Shown here piece by piece: positions 48,576 through 57,818 of a DNA stretch of 64,000 bases. Each line of letters starts with the position of its first letter. Position 1 is the stretch's first letter. A program made the translations under genes and the position numbers. The DNA lies in assembly GCA_034435035.1 (NCBI GenBank), contig DAOTXW010000023.1, forward strand, positions 124,001 through 188,000, written 5' to 3'. The notes under the pieces are model-generated. The model was not told the origin of the DNA. It was given only the letters and a program-made list of their open reading frames with translations, and searched no databases. This stretch comes from JAHEME01 sp034435035 (GTDB lineage: Bacteria > Chloroflexota > Anaerolineae > Aggregatilineales > UBA3940).

Positions 48576-50096
48576 ATGGCGATCCCACCTATCTCTCTGG
48601 TAGCCATGATCTTCAGCGCCGCCAGCCTTATCGTCGCACTGGCGATGGCTTTTCTGGTGCTCTGGCAGGCGCCGCGTGAGCCCGATAATCAGTTGATGTC
48701 CGCCTACATGCTCACCGTTGTATTCTGGGGCTCCAGCGCCTTCCTCATGCGGTTTGTGGCGCTTGGCGGGCAGAACCCAACTATCTTCTTCTACGGCGTG
48801 GCCCTGGGGATCGGATTTGCAGGGCTTCTGCTGTTCGCCGTTGTGTCGCACTATGCCGATCTGTGGCGGCGCTGGTGGGTGCTGGCCCTGATGATCAGCG
48901 GGCTGGTCTATTACCTGTTGATGATCCCGCAGTTATTTGCCGGTAATCTGTATACCGGAATAACCCTATCTGCCCAGGGGCGTCTCGACTATTCCTTCAA
49001 ACCCCCGGGATACGTGACGTTTGGCGTCTCTTACCTTTATTATATAGCAACGCTCATCACGCTCTGGCGGAACCGGAAGAGCCGTGCCGGCAACCTGCTG
49101 CCAGGAGGCGTGATCATCAGCCTGGGCGTGCTGACTTCTATCATCCCTGCGCTGGCGCAATACTCCCTGGCGATCAGCAGCGCCGCCATTGCCAGCATCC
49201 TGTTTGCCGGTGCTATTCTCCGTGAGCATCTCTTCAACCCTATGGCTCGCCTCAACGAAGAGCTGGCCAACGCCAACCAGCAGCTCCGCCAGCTTACCGA
49301 AGACCTGCGGTTGGCCAATGTCCAGATCACGGAAGTCAGCCGGCTGAAGTCCCATTTCCTGGCGAACATGAGCCACGAGCTGCGCACCCCGCTGAACAGC
49401 ATAATCGGCTACACGGAGATGCTGATCGAAGGAGTATACGGGGAGCTTAACGACAAACAGCGCGATCGCATGGACCGGGTCATGCGCAATGGGCAGCATC
49501 TGCTGCAGCTGATCAACGATATCCTCGACCTGTCCAAGATTGAAGCAGGGCGCATGGAGCTTGACATAGAAGCCGTTGATCTGGCAGCAGTCATTGAGGA
49601 ATGCCTCGCAACATTTGAACCTATGGCTCAGAAGAAGGGGGTGCAGGTCGCGCGCCATCTGACCGCCAGCCTGCCACCGATACTGGCAGACCGCGGCCGC
49701 GCAGCACAGGTGCTCATGAACCTGGTTAGCAACGCAGTGAAGTTCACGCAGGCAGGCACGGTGACCGTCCGTGCAGAACCTGTTACCCTCAGCCAGGCCG
49801 CTGCACTACCGGTCAGCGTGGACGGGGCAGCGGGCCCCTGGTTACTGCTTACGGTGCAAGACACCGGGATCGGCATCGAGCCTGAAAATCAGGCCTTGAT
49901 TTTCGATGAGTTTCGTCAGGCGGACAGCTCGCCCTCCCGTGAATACGAGGGCACAGGGCTGGGGTTGGCGATCACGCGCAGGCTGGTGGAAATGATGAAC
50001 GGCCAGATATGGCTAAGCAGCACCCCGGGTGAGGGGAGCACTTTCTTTGTGCTGCTGCCGTTGGTAACACAACCAGCCCCGCCTGGCTCGCCCTAG
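48576..50096 (+). CDS. Membrane sensor histidine kinase
   Basis: The 506-residue protein has about seven N-terminal transmembrane helices (1-220) and a coiled linker. HisKA carries phospho-acceptor His267 in SHELRTPLNSIIGY, and HATPase_c has NLVSNAVKF, DTGIGIEPENQALIFDEFRQ and GTGLGLAITRRLVEMM. There is no PAS, GAF or receiver domain, so sensing is presumably by the membrane domain. It is first of a signalling set: the next two genes encode receivers, likely partners. It starts 14 nt after ppa. Confidence 0.95.
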   Translation: MAIPPISLVAMIFSAASLIVALAMAFLVLWQAPREPDNQLMSAYMLTVVFWGSSAFLMRFVALGGQNPTIFFYGVALGIGFAGLLLFAVVSHYADLWRRWWVLALMISGLVYYLLMIPQLFAGNLYTGITLSAQGRLDYSFKPPGYVTFGVSYLYYIATLITLWRNRKSRAGNLLPGGVIISLGVLTSIIPALAQYSLAISSAAIASILFAGAILREHLFNPMARLNEELANANQQLRQLTEDLRLANVQITEVSRLKSHFLANMSHELRTPLNSIIGYTEMLIEGVYGELNDKQRDRMDRVMRNGQHLLQLINDILDLSKIEAGRMELDIEAVDLAAVIEECLATFEPMAQKKGVQVARHLTASLPPILADRGRAAQVLMNLVSNAVKFTQAGTVTVRAEPVTLSQAAALPVSVDGAAGPWLLLTVQDTGIGIEPENQALIFDEFRQADSSPSREYEGTGLGLAITRRLVEMMNGQIWLSSTPGEGSTFFVLLPLVTQPAPPGSP

Positions 50097-50125
50097 GCAG
50101 CGGAGGCCTTCTACGCAAGTTAGGA

Positions 50126-50131
50126 TATAAT
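50126..50131 (+). promoter_or_regulatory. TATAAT -10 box before the receiver gene
   Basis: Consensus TATAAT 36 nt upstream of the receiver start in the 71-nt gap after the kinase; no -35 match was found at usual spacing. Confidence 0.45.
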
Positions 50132-50167
50132 CTTCCTGCAGGGTGCGGGGTTGCGATGGGAGACAGC

Positions 50168-50554
50168 ATGGCCGAAGACCGTCCTTTCATCCTCGTCGTC
50201 GAAGACAATGCGGATAATCGCACACTCATCAAAGATGTGCTGGATGCATTGGGATACGACACTGTAGAGGCGCTGGATGGGATCGAGGGAGTGGAGCTGG
50301 CACGCAGCAAAAAACCGGCCTTGATACTGATGGATCTCTCGCTCCCCAGGAAAGATGGCTGGGAGGCTGCCCGTGAAATCAAAGCCGATCCCCAGATGAA
50401 GAGTACACCCATTATCGCGCTGACCGCGCACGCCATGGTCGGCGACCGCGAACGGGCGCTGCAGGCCGGCTGCGATGATTACGTTTCAAAACCCATCAAC
50501 CTTGTCGAGCTCAGTCAGAAGATCAAGACGTACCTGGGCAGTACCGGTCAGTGA
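50168..50554 (+). CDS. Stand-alone response regulator (receiver domain)
   Basis: A 128-residue CheY/Spo0F-type receiver. The acidic pocket VVEDN is near the N-terminus, phospho-acceptor Asp56 is in LMDLSLP, followed by ALTAHA (Thr) and the conserved lysine in YVSKP. There is no output domain, so it acts by protein interaction or as a phosphorelay intermediate. ATG 50168 follows GGGAG at 5 nt; the in-frame ATG at 50156 overlaps that SD and was rejected. It is likely phosphorylated by the preceding kinase. Confidence 0.94.
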   Translation: MAEDRPFILVVEDNADNRTLIKDVLDALGYDTVEALDGIEGVELARSKKPALILMDLSLPRKDGWEAAREIKADPQMKSTPIIALTAHAMVGDRERALQAGCDDYVSKPINLVELSQKIKTYLGSTGQ

Positions 50555-50595
50555 GATCTTTCCAAGCAGCGATCGCGCCCTGAGGGCAGGCAGCC

Positions 50596-51639
50596 GTGAA
50601 AGTCCTGGTCATTGAGGATAACCCCGACAGCCGCCGGCTGGTCACTGAGATGTTGGGGATCGAAGGGTATGAGATCATCTCGTCCGGCGATGGCGCCAAA
50701 GGGCTGGAAATGGCACGCCAGCAGCTGCCTGACCTGATCATCCTGGATGTGAACCTTCCGACGTTGAGCGGCTTCGAAGTCTGCGAGCGGCTCAAAGCTG
50801 ACCCCGATATGGTTAATATCCCGGTGCTGATGCTCACGGCCCTCTCAGAAATTGATGACCGGGTGCAGGGCCTTGGTCTGGGCGCCGAAGATTACCTCAC
50901 AAAACCCTTCAATCCACGCGAACTGCTGGCCCGAGTGGATGCGCGCCTGCGGGCAAAAGCTGCTTCCGACGAGCTGCGAGCCACACGCGATCGTCTGCTC
51001 ACCACCTTTGAACACTATGTCTCCCCGGCGGTCGTGGATCAGATCCTGAAGGATCCGTCCCGGGTAGCCCTGACAGGTCACCTGCACCAGGTCACTGCAT
51101 TCTTCGCCGACCTCGAGGGCTTCACGACGCTTTCCGAGCGCGTTGAACCTGCCAGGCTGTTCGCGGTGCTGAACGGCTACCTGTCCCTTGTGGCCGATGC
51201 CGTCATTGAAAACCATGGGACCCTCGACAAATTCCTCGGCGATGGGGTCATGGCGATCTTCAACGCCCCGCTCCCGCAGCCTGATCACGCGCTGCGCGCA
51301 GTGTGCGCCGCGATGCAAGCCCAGAAGGAAGTGGCAGGCTATCAGGCGACGCTGCCCGCCGATATGCGTCTCAACTTTCGGATCGGTATCCATTCCGGTG
51401 ACGCCATCGTGGGCAATGTAGGCACGGCTCGCCTGCGCAACTACACAGCGATCGGCGACACCATCAACACGGCGGCACGGCTGGAAGAGAGCGGCCAGGG
51501 AGGCCAGGTGCTGATCAGCGAGGCCACCTACCGCCTGACCGGCTCACAGGTTCAAGCGCGCTCGCTGGGCCCTCGTCTGCTCCGGGGGCGTGAGACCCCG
51601 ATCGTGGTTTATGAGGTCCTGGGGGTGGATACGCCATGA
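50596..51639 (+). CDS. Receiver-class III nucleotide cyclase fusion
   Basis: The 347-residue product joins an N-terminal receiver (Asp51 in IILDVNLP, YLTKPF lysine) to a class III adenylate/guanylate cyclase catalytic domain (about 160-340). Metal-binding Asp172 lies in FFADLEGFTT. LDKFLGDGVMAIF contains the substrate-selecting lysine and a second metal Asp, and NYTAIGDTINTAARLE holds the transition-state residues. The Lys favours ATP, so cAMP is the probable product. It would couple phosphorylation from the kinase upstream to cyclic nucleotide. GTG start. The stop overlaps the next gene (ATGA). Confidence 0.93.
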   Translation: MKVLVIEDNPDSRRLVTEMLGIEGYEIISSGDGAKGLEMARQQLPDLIILDVNLPTLSGFEVCERLKADPDMVNIPVLMLTALSEIDDRVQGLGLGAEDYLTKPFNPRELLARVDARLRAKAASDELRATRDRLLTTFEHYVSPAVVDQILKDPSRVALTGHLHQVTAFFADLEGFTTLSERVEPARLFAVLNGYLSLVADAVIENHGTLDKFLGDGVMAIFNAPLPQPDHALRAVCAAMQAQKEVAGYQATLPADMRLNFRIGIHSGDAIVGNVGTARLRNYTAIGDTINTAARLEESGQGGQVLISEATYRLTGSQVQARSLGPRLLRGRETPIVVYEVLGVDTP

Positions 51640-52778
51640 GCGGTTTGCAGGTGCTTTTAGTCACCGATGCACCCGAGATGGCTGCCGATCTGGCGCGCCT
51701 GATCGATGCTGCCGGCGGCACTCCGATCGCCGCACAGGAGTCTGCCCCGCCACCGCCCTGCGACATCGTGGTCATCGACCTCACACGCACCCGTTTCAGC
51801 CCCTTCGCGGGTTTGCAGGCCCAGCGCCGCATGGGCTGCAACGCTCCCGCTATTCTGTTTGCCCCCCGGCTGACCGATCAAATGGCCACCGAACTGTTCG
51901 ATCTGAACATCCGCGACTTCGTACTTCGGCCCGTTGAAGACGAGGAGGCGATCCGACGCATCAGCAGCTTTGCACAGGGCATCCAGCAGGAGCGGCAGCA
52001 CGTTGCATCCAGCCAAAGCCTTCAGCAGGCAGAGATGCTGCTTTCCCGCCGCATCGAGGAGCTGGCTGCTTTATCCCGCATCGGGCGCGCTATCGCCAGC
52101 CTGTCCGATGTGGATCAAATCCTGTCCCATATCGTCGATGCAGGAGTCTACCTGGCACACGCTGAGGAAGGCGCGATGTTCCTCGTAGACAAAGCCAGTG
52201 GGCAGCTGCTGCTGCGTGCCGAGAAGGGCCTGGGAGCCCGTCAGGCAGAGGCGATCAGACGCCCTTCCACCGACTCGGACGCGATGGAAGTTCTCCGCAC
52301 CGGCAAACCCATCCTGAGAAGCGGGGACAGCGAGCATAAAGTCAAGACGGGATTCCTGGTACGGAGCCTGGTCAATGTGCCCGTTATCATCGGCCAGCAG
52401 GTCGTTGGCGTGTTGGCGGTCTACCACCACGGAGCACGCTCGTTCGAGGCTGGCGATCAGGCTATCCTCAGCAATCTGGCGGACTATGCCGCGATCGCCC
52501 TTGAGCGCCTGCGCCTGCTCGACTCCGCCCGGGCTGAGCTTGACCAGGCCCTCAAGGCTTCACGCGAAGTTGGGCGGCATGCTGCCACTCTCACCGCACC
52601 GATTGAAGGCATGGAGTCGCTGATTAACACCTTGCTGGACGGCAGCCTGGGCCCGCTCAATGAAGCCCAGCGAACGACTATCAGCCGCATTCGGCAGGCA
52701 GCGGAGCGGCTCAAGGAAATCCGGGAACTCATCGATCACGCTCTGGCAGCAGACTCCACGCCTTCCCCGCAAGTATGA
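51636..52778 (+). CDS. GAF-domain protein with degenerate receiver and HisKA-like ends
   Basis: The 380-residue product has an N-terminal Rossmann-like domain (1-115). It resembles a receiver (VLLVTDAPEMAADLARLIDAAGG, VVIDLTRTRF) but lacks a clear acidic pair and lysine. A GAF domain follows (about 145-300, LSRIGRAIASLSDVDQILSHIV to FEAGDQAILSNLADYAAIALERLR). A C-terminal helical hairpin (about 310-375) resembles a histidine-kinase dimerisation segment without the HELRTP motif or an ATPase domain. It probably senses a small molecule and modulates the neighbouring kinase or cyclase. Translation overlaps the cyclase and the following lipoprotein genes. Confidence 0.85.
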   Translation: MSGLQVLLVTDAPEMAADLARLIDAAGGTPIAAQESAPPPPCDIVVIDLTRTRFSPFAGLQAQRRMGCNAPAILFAPRLTDQMATELFDLNIRDFVLRPVEDEEAIRRISSFAQGIQQERQHVASSQSLQQAEMLLSRRIEELAALSRIGRAIASLSDVDQILSHIVDAGVYLAHAEEGAMFLVDKASGQLLLRAEKGLGARQAEAIRRPSTDSDAMEVLRTGKPILRSGDSEHKVKTGFLVRSLVNVPVIIGQQVVGVLAVYHHGARSFEAGDQAILSNLADYAAIALERLRLLDSARAELDQALKASREVGRHAATLTAPIEGMESLINTLLDGSLGPLNEAQRTTISRIRQAAERLKEIRELIDHALAADSTPSPQV

Positions 52779-53866
52779 CTGCATCCCTCCCGATGGGCCG
52801 GTATGGCAGAGCAGCGCTCTGTGCTGCGCTGCTCACCGCCTGCGCCGCTCCAGCCGCACCGCCCGCACCGACCCCTGTCACAGCGACGCCCACGCCGCCC
52901 GCTCCCGATATTGAGGCCGCTTTCTCCCTCCCTGACCCATTCAGCCGGCGCACCCGGGTTCTGGAGGCCGTTGACGTGTTCCTGCGCACCCGGGCGCGTG
53001 AGATGGACGATGCCGCAGCCTCGGCAGCTCTGACCCGGGCAGCTTTTGACTCACAGCGTATCACACTGGCCGATCCCGGATTCGTGCGGCGTCAGGGCGA
53101 CCTCGCCGTGGTGGGCCTGCCAGACGGCCTCGGGCTGTACTGGTATGATCTCAGCAGCGCGGCGCCCCTCCTGATCAGCGAGTGGACTATCGGGCTGTCC
53201 GCCGTGGAAGTAGCCTGGCAGCCAGACGCCGCCGGGGTGACTTTCACGACCCTGGGCAATGAGGGTCTGCTGACTGCGCATTATGCGCTCATGGTCAGGC
53301 GAGATAACCGCTGGCATATCGCCTGGCTCAGTGATGATCAACCGGACTGGTGGCTCAATGCCGCACAGGCTCAGGTGACCGTAACCCCCGATCTGTCCGG
53401 CGTGACGGTCATTGGGCCGGCCCGCGATACAACCCTGAGCTTTGCCGAGGGGCCGGGACATCCGGCGCGGCTCTTTCGCATGGAATGGCAGCGCACGGCT
53501 GACAGCTACACGCCCTCGCTGCCCGGATCGGCCTTCAACTCGCGGCAGGAATGGGCGTGGGCCGCCGCCGAGCCCTCTCCATACACAACGCTGGTCGAAT
53601 TCATTGAGCGCCTGCAGCGGAACGACCGGGCAGGCGCCGGCAGGCTGGCCGCCAATATCGGTGTGGTGCCCGCTGCTTCCTCCTTCGGCTTGTACTTGAT
53701 CGACCGACCCTACGAAGTCATACTCTACGAGCAGGACGTGATCGTCTTTCGCGGTCGTCAGGGGACTTTTGCCGCGCGCTTCATCCCGCCCGGGGAAGGC
53801 AGCAGGCACTGGCTGATCACGACGATTGAACCCACCGGGACGCTGGCTGAAACGGTGACCCCTTGA
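52775..53866 (+). CDS. Lipoprotein of unknown function
   Basis: The 363-residue product begins with a basic n-region and lipobox LLTAC (Cys23), then an Ala/Pro/Thr-rich linker, so it is probably anchored to the outer face of the membrane. The exported part looks beta-rich (GDLAVVGLPDGLGLYWYD, AVEVAWQPDAAGVTFTTLG, HYALMVRRDNRWHIAWLSDDQPDWWL) with two repeats of a W-containing strand pattern; no family was recognised. It starts within the stop of the GAF protein gene (ATGA), so the signalling set and this lipoprotein are probably one operon. Confidence 0.8.
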   Translation: MTASLPMGRYGRAALCAALLTACAAPAAPPAPTPVTATPTPPAPDIEAAFSLPDPFSRRTRVLEAVDVFLRTRAREMDDAAASAALTRAAFDSQRITLADPGFVRRQGDLAVVGLPDGLGLYWYDLSSAAPLLISEWTIGLSAVEVAWQPDAAGVTFTTLGNEGLLTAHYALMVRRDNRWHIAWLSDDQPDWWLNAAQAQVTVTPDLSGVTVIGPARDTTLSFAEGPGHPARLFRMEWQRTADSYTPSLPGSAFNSRQEWAWAAAEPSPYTTLVEFIERLQRNDRAGAGRLAANIGVVPAASSFGLYLIDRPYEVILYEQDVIVFRGRQGTFAARFIPPGEGSRHWLITTIEPTGTLAETVTP

Positions 53867-53871
53867 GATCA

Positions 53872-54612
53872 ATGCAGCTCTTACACCTGGGTCTCATTGA
53901 CTATCAGGCTGCCTGGAGCCTCCAGCGGACGCTGGCGGACGCCCGATCCCGCGGCCTCGTTGATGATCTCCTGCTGACACTGGAACATCCTCACACCTAC
54001 ACGCTTGGACGATCGGCTCGCCGCGAGCATCTGCTGCTCACTGAGCGCGACTGCGCAGCACGCGGCATTGCCGTCATCGATGTCGACCGCGGCGGGGATA
54101 TCACCTATCACGGGCCCGGGCAGCTGGTGGCATATCCGATCTGCTATCTGGGTGAGCCTGATGCCACCGGCAGACTGCTCAAGGCTGACTACATCGGTTA
54201 CATCCGCCGGTTGGAAGAGGTGCTGATCCGCACAGTCGCTTATTACGGCATCCAGGCTCACCGCGAACCCGGGCTGACCGGGGTATGGGTCAACACGCCG
54301 GCGGGTCTCCTCAAGATCGCTGCTATCGGGGTGCGCGTCAACGCGCGTGGGGTCAGCACGCATGGCGTCGCGCTGAACCTGACCACCGATCTCGCCTACT
54401 TCGACGGTATCATTCCCTGCGGCATCCAGGACAAAGGGGTCACCTCGATCGCGGCGCTTACCGGCAACCAGGATATTCCGATCGACACAGCCGCCGAGCG
54501 CTTCGCGGCGGAGTTTTGCCGGGTCTTTGGCTGCTCCTTGACGACAGCTCGCCCGGCAGCTGTGCTGGCTGCCGCCGGCATCCCGGAGGCCGAATGGCCC
54601 GCTGCGCGGTGA
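53872..54612 (+). CDS. lipB: Octanoyltransferase (lipoate biosynthesis)
   Basis: Transfers octanoyl from acyl-carrier protein to E2 subunits for lipoate assembly. The 246-residue product has RGGDITYHGPGQLVAYPI, the catalytic lysine Lys148 (GLLKIAAIGV) and the acyl-accepting Cys183 (GIIPCGIQDKGVTS). TTG 53863 is an alternative start three codons upstream. The lipoyl synthase gene lipA, often adjacent, is not in the window, and neither are 2-oxoacid dehydrogenase E2 genes. It overlaps the following HAD gene by 19 nt. Confidence 0.96.
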   Translation: MQLLHLGLIDYQAAWSLQRTLADARSRGLVDDLLLTLEHPHTYTLGRSARREHLLLTERDCAARGIAVIDVDRGGDITYHGPGQLVAYPICYLGEPDATGRLLKADYIGYIRRLEEVLIRTVAYYGIQAHREPGLTGVWVNTPAGLLKIAAIGVRVNARGVSTHGVALNLTTDLAYFDGIIPCGIQDKGVTSIAALTGNQDIPIDTAAERFAAEFCRVFGCSLTTARPAAVLAAAGIPEAEWPAAR

Positions 54613-55208
54613 TCTGGGACTGGGGAGGGGTCCTGATGCGGACCGAGGACTACCGGCCTCGCCATGCCTGGGATGCGCGCCTGGGCCTGCCCCCGGGTTC
54701 GGTGGAACGCGTGGTGCACGGCATCCCTGAATGGGAGCAGGCGCAGCTCGGGCGGCTGCCCCCGGATTCCTACTGGGGAGCCGTGGCAAAGGCGCTCGGC
54801 CTTTCTCCGCCCGAACTGGCTGACCTGCAGGCTGACTTCTACCGGGGCGATCGGCCTGACGCGCGCCTGCTGTCACTCATTGAAAGGCTGCGTGCGCAGG
54901 GGTGTACAACCGTCCTGCTCAGCAATAACATCCTGCCGCTTCGGGATGAAATGGAGACTCTGGGGATAGGCGCGTTGTTTGACGCCATCGTCATTTCAGC
55001 GCAGATAGGGGTCATGAAGCCGCATCCGGACGCCTATCGGGCGGCCCTGGCTGCTGCCGGAGTGAAACCGGGCCAGGCCATCCTGATCGATGACTCCGAC
55101 GCTAATATTAAAGGGGCCGCTGCGGTTGGGCTGGATGCTGTGCTGTTCTATCCGGATATGGCCCTTGAGCCACTTCTACATTCCTGGGTGGAGGCAAACC
55201 GGGGATGA
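54594..55208 (+). CDS. HAD-superfamily hydrolase (first of a tandem pair)
   Basis: The 204-residue product has motif I VIWDWGGVL (Asp9 nucleophile, Gly in place of the second Asp), a helical cap (about 15-85), motif II VLLSNN, motif III lysine in GVMKPHPDAY and motif IV LIDDSDANI. The DxGGVL variant is typical of the YihX-like branch that dephosphorylates sugar phosphates or nucleotides. GGAGG lies 4 nt before the ATG, inside lipB. It overlaps the second HAD gene by 4 nt (ATGA). Confidence 0.9.
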   Translation: MARCAVIWDWGGVLMRTEDYRPRHAWDARLGLPPGSVERVVHGIPEWEQAQLGRLPPDSYWGAVAKALGLSPPELADLQADFYRGDRPDARLLSLIERLRAQGCTTVLLSNNILPLRDEMETLGIGALFDAIVISAQIGVMKPHPDAYRAALAAAGVKPGQAILIDDSDANIKGAAAVGLDAVLFYPDMALEPLLHSWVEANRG

Positions 55209-55834
55209 ATAAACCGGACGCCATCATCTTCGATTATGGCAACGTGATTGAGGGGCCGCTTGATGAGGCCGCCTTCGCTGCCGATCTGAGCGCGCTGGCC
55301 AGCCAGCATGGCTTCCCGAATGGCGGGGCGCTGTGGCAGCATCTGTTTGTCTCCAAAGCCTGGGAGGAGGCAAAGCGTGGGCAGATCCCCCGATCCGTTT
55401 TCTGGGAGCGGCAGCTTGCCGCGCTGGGGATCTACGATGAGGCAGGCCGCTACGCGTTCAAACGCAGCCTCTTCCGCAGCCGGGGCATTCGGCCCGATAT
55501 GCTGGCGCTGCTGCACGAGCTGCGCCAGCGCTGCCGGCTGGCCGTGTTGAGCAACACAGCCAGAAAGGGCTTCGCTGACTACCTCCGTGACGTGCGCGGC
55601 CTGGGTGGATTGTTCGAGATCATGGTCAGTTCCGCTGAAGAAGGGCTTGCCAAACCCGACCCCGCGATCTTCCACCTGACGCTGAGCAGGCTTGACCTGC
55701 AGCCTCATCAGGCCCTTTTCGTTGACGACCTGGCCCGCAATACTCAGGCTGCTGAAGCGATCGGCCTGCGCTCGATCACCTACCGATCCGTAGAAGCGCT
55801 GCGCCTTGCGCTGGCCGAATACGGGGTGCTGTAG
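55205..55834 (+). CDS. HAD-superfamily hydrolase (second of a tandem pair)
   Basis: The 209-residue product has motif I IIFDYGNVI (Asp10), cap helices, motif II AVLSNT, motif III lysine in GLAKPDPAIF and motif IV FVDDLARN. It belongs to the same YihX-like branch as its neighbour but is clearly divergent, so the pair probably arose by old duplication and may act on different phosphate esters. ATGA overlap with the preceding gene and 1 nt spacing to the hyuA start suggest one transcript. Confidence 0.9.
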   Translation: MNKPDAIIFDYGNVIEGPLDEAAFAADLSALASQHGFPNGGALWQHLFVSKAWEEAKRGQIPRSVFWERQLAALGIYDEAGRYAFKRSLFRSRGIRPDMLALLHELRQRCRLAVLSNTARKGFADYLRDVRGLGGLFEIMVSSAEEGLAKPDPAIFHLTLSRLDLQPHQALFVDDLARNTQAAEAIGLRSITYRSVEALRLALAEYGVL

Positions 55835-55835
55835 C

Positions 55836-57818
55836 ATGACACCGGCACTGCTGGGCGTGGATATCGGGGGCACATTTACCGATTTCGTCCTCATCCGGGA
55901 TGGCGCCCTGGAGATTCACAAACGCCCGTCCACACCTGACGATCCCGCCCGTGCGCTTCTACAGGGGATCGATCACCTCCAGGCGCCGCTGCAGGCCGAG
56001 GTCATCCACGGCTCCACCATTGCCACCAATGCACTGCTGGAGCGGCGGGGCGCCCGCACCGCGCTGATCACCACCGCGGGGTTTGCCGATGTCCTGGAGA
56101 TTGGCCGGCAGGATCGGCCTGAGCTCTATGCGCTGGCGCCCATCAAAGTGCCGCCGCTTGTGCCAGCGGACTTGCGCTTCGAAGTCCACGAGCGGGTCTC
56201 CGCGGCCGGGTCGATCCTGCTGCCGCTCGACCCCGACGAGATCGATTCGCTGGCCGAAAGGCTGGCTGCGTCCGGCGTTGAATCCGTGGCGGTGACGCTG
56301 CTCTTCTCGTTTCTCCAGCCGGAGCACGAGCAGCAGATCGGCAGGCGCCTGCAGCAGCGGTGGCCTGTTTCCCTCTCCAGCGAGATCCTCCCGGAGTATC
56401 GGGAGTATGAGCGCACCTGCACAACGGTGATCAATGCCTACGTGTCCCCTCTGATGGATCGCTATCTGGCGCGGGTTGAGGAGGGCCTCAGAGGCCGCCG
56501 GCTGCGGATCATGCAGTCCAACAGCGGCACGATCACGGCAACAACCGCCCGGCGCGAGGCCGCCCGGACGGTTCTATCCGGCCCGGCCGGCGGGGCCGTC
56601 GGGGCCTTCGGTGTAGCAGGGCAAGCTGGCTTTGATCGAATCATCAGCTTCGATATGGGCGGCACATCGACCGATGTGGCGCTGTTCCCCGGCTCGATCA
56701 GCCGCACCCGCGAGTCAACGATCGGCGGGCTGCCGCTGCGGCTGCCAGTGGTGGATATTCACACGGTGGGAGCCGGCGGCGGCAGCATTGCCCGGGTAGA
56801 CGCCGGCGGCGCGCTGCGAGTAGGCCCCGAGAGCGCTGGCGCCGATCCCGGCCCCGCCTGTTACGGGAAAGGGCTGGCCCCGACAACCTCCGATGCCAAT
56901 CTCATCCTGGGGCGCCTGAGCAAGGATCATTTCCTGGGCGGCGGGATGGCGCTTGACGCGGATCGGGCCCGCCGGGTGATGGGCTCGCTGGCCGCGGCCA
57001 TGGGCGCCAGCAGCGAGGAGGCTGCCGCCTATGGCGTGATTCAGGTAGCGAACGGGGTCATGGAGCGCGCCATCCGCACCATCTCGATCGAACGCGGGCA
57101 TGATCCCCGCGATTTCACCCTGGTCGCATTTGGCGGAGCCGGGCCATTGCATGCCTGTGCGCTGGCGGAGGCGCTGGCAATCCCCTGCATCTTGATCCCG
57201 CGGCTGCCTGGCGTGCTGTCCGCGCTGGGCATGACCATGGCGGACGTGGTGAAGGACTACTCGGTGAGCGTTCTGGGCAAGAAGTTTGTGCCGGATGAGC
57301 CCGGGTTTGCTACAATCTCTGCGCACCTGGCCCGGATTGCCCTCGCGGACATGAGCGCTGAGGGCTTCCCGCCTGGCGACCTCTCACTGCACTATGCGCT
57401 GGACATGCGCTACGCCGGTCAGTCCTTTGAGATCACGGTGCCGGATCCGGGCGATGGGGATTGGCTTGCTGCCTTCCATGCTGCCCATGACCAGCGCTAC
57501 GGCCACCGGCATGATGAACTGCCGGTCGAGGTGGTGAATGTCCGGCTGACAGCCCGGGTTCAGGGAGCCGGGCCGCTCAGGGAGCGGCTTCCTGCTGGCA
57601 GCCGCTCGGCCGGGCCAGCCCGCATCGGTCAGGGAATGGTGTGGTTCTCAGGCGGCGGCCCTCCGGTTCAGACAGCCCGGTACGATCGGAGCCGCCTGCT
57701 GGCAGGCAACCGCTTCAGCGGGCCGGCCATTGTGCATCAGGTCGATACCACCGTGCTGGTTGAGCCGGGCTGGCAGGCCGAAGTCGATGAATGGGGCAAC
57801 ATCCTGTTAACCACATGA
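55836..57818 (+). CDS. hyuA: Hydantoinase/oxoprolinase subunit A family protein
   Basis: An ATP-dependent amidohydrolase subunit of 660 residues acting on hydantoin, oxoproline or acetone-carboxylase-type substrates. It has the ASKHA signatures GVDIGGTFTDFVLI at the N-terminus, IHGSTIATNALLERRGAR, SFDMGGTSTDVAL and GAGGGSIARVDAGG. The usual partner subunit HyuB is absent: the next gene encodes an M23 peptidase. ATG 55836 was chosen because the ATPase motif follows at once; an earlier in-frame start lies inside the HAD gene. The specific reaction cannot be assigned. Confidence 0.93.
   Translation: MTPALLGVDIGGTFTDFVLIRDGALEIHKRPSTPDDPARALLQGIDHLQAPLQAEVIHGSTIATNALLERRGARTALITTAGFADVLEIGRQDRPELYALAPIKVPPLVPADLRFEVHERVSAAGSILLPLDPDEIDSLAERLAASGVESVAVTLLFSFLQPEHEQQIGRRLQQRWPVSLSSEILPEYREYERTCTTVINAYVSPLMDRYLARVEEGLRGRRLRIMQSNSGTITATTARREAARTVLSGPAGGAVGAFGVAGQAGFDRIISFDMGGTSTDVALFPGSISRTRESTIGGLPLRLPVVDIHTVGAGGGSIARVDAGGALRVGPESAGADPGPACYGKGLAPTTSDANLILGRLSKDHFLGGGMALDADRARRVMGSLAAAMGASSEEAAAYGVIQVANGVMERAIRTISIERGHDPRDFTLVAFGGAGPLHACALAEALAIPCILIPRLPGVLSALGMTMADVVKDYSVSVLGKKFVPDEPGFATISAHLARIALADMSAEGFPPGDLSLHYALDMRYAGQSFEITVPDPGDGDWLAAFHAAHDQRYGHRHDELPVEVVNVRLTARVQGAGPLRERLPAGSRSAGPARIGQGMVWFSGGGPPVQTARYDRSRLLAGNRFSGPAIVHQVDTTVLVEPGWQAEVDEWGNILLTT

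Noticed and set aside
54285..55208. Long version of the first HAD gene starting at 54285
   Set aside because: The upstream part is Arg/Gly-rich out-of-frame lipB; motif I starts right after ATG 54594, which has GGAGG.
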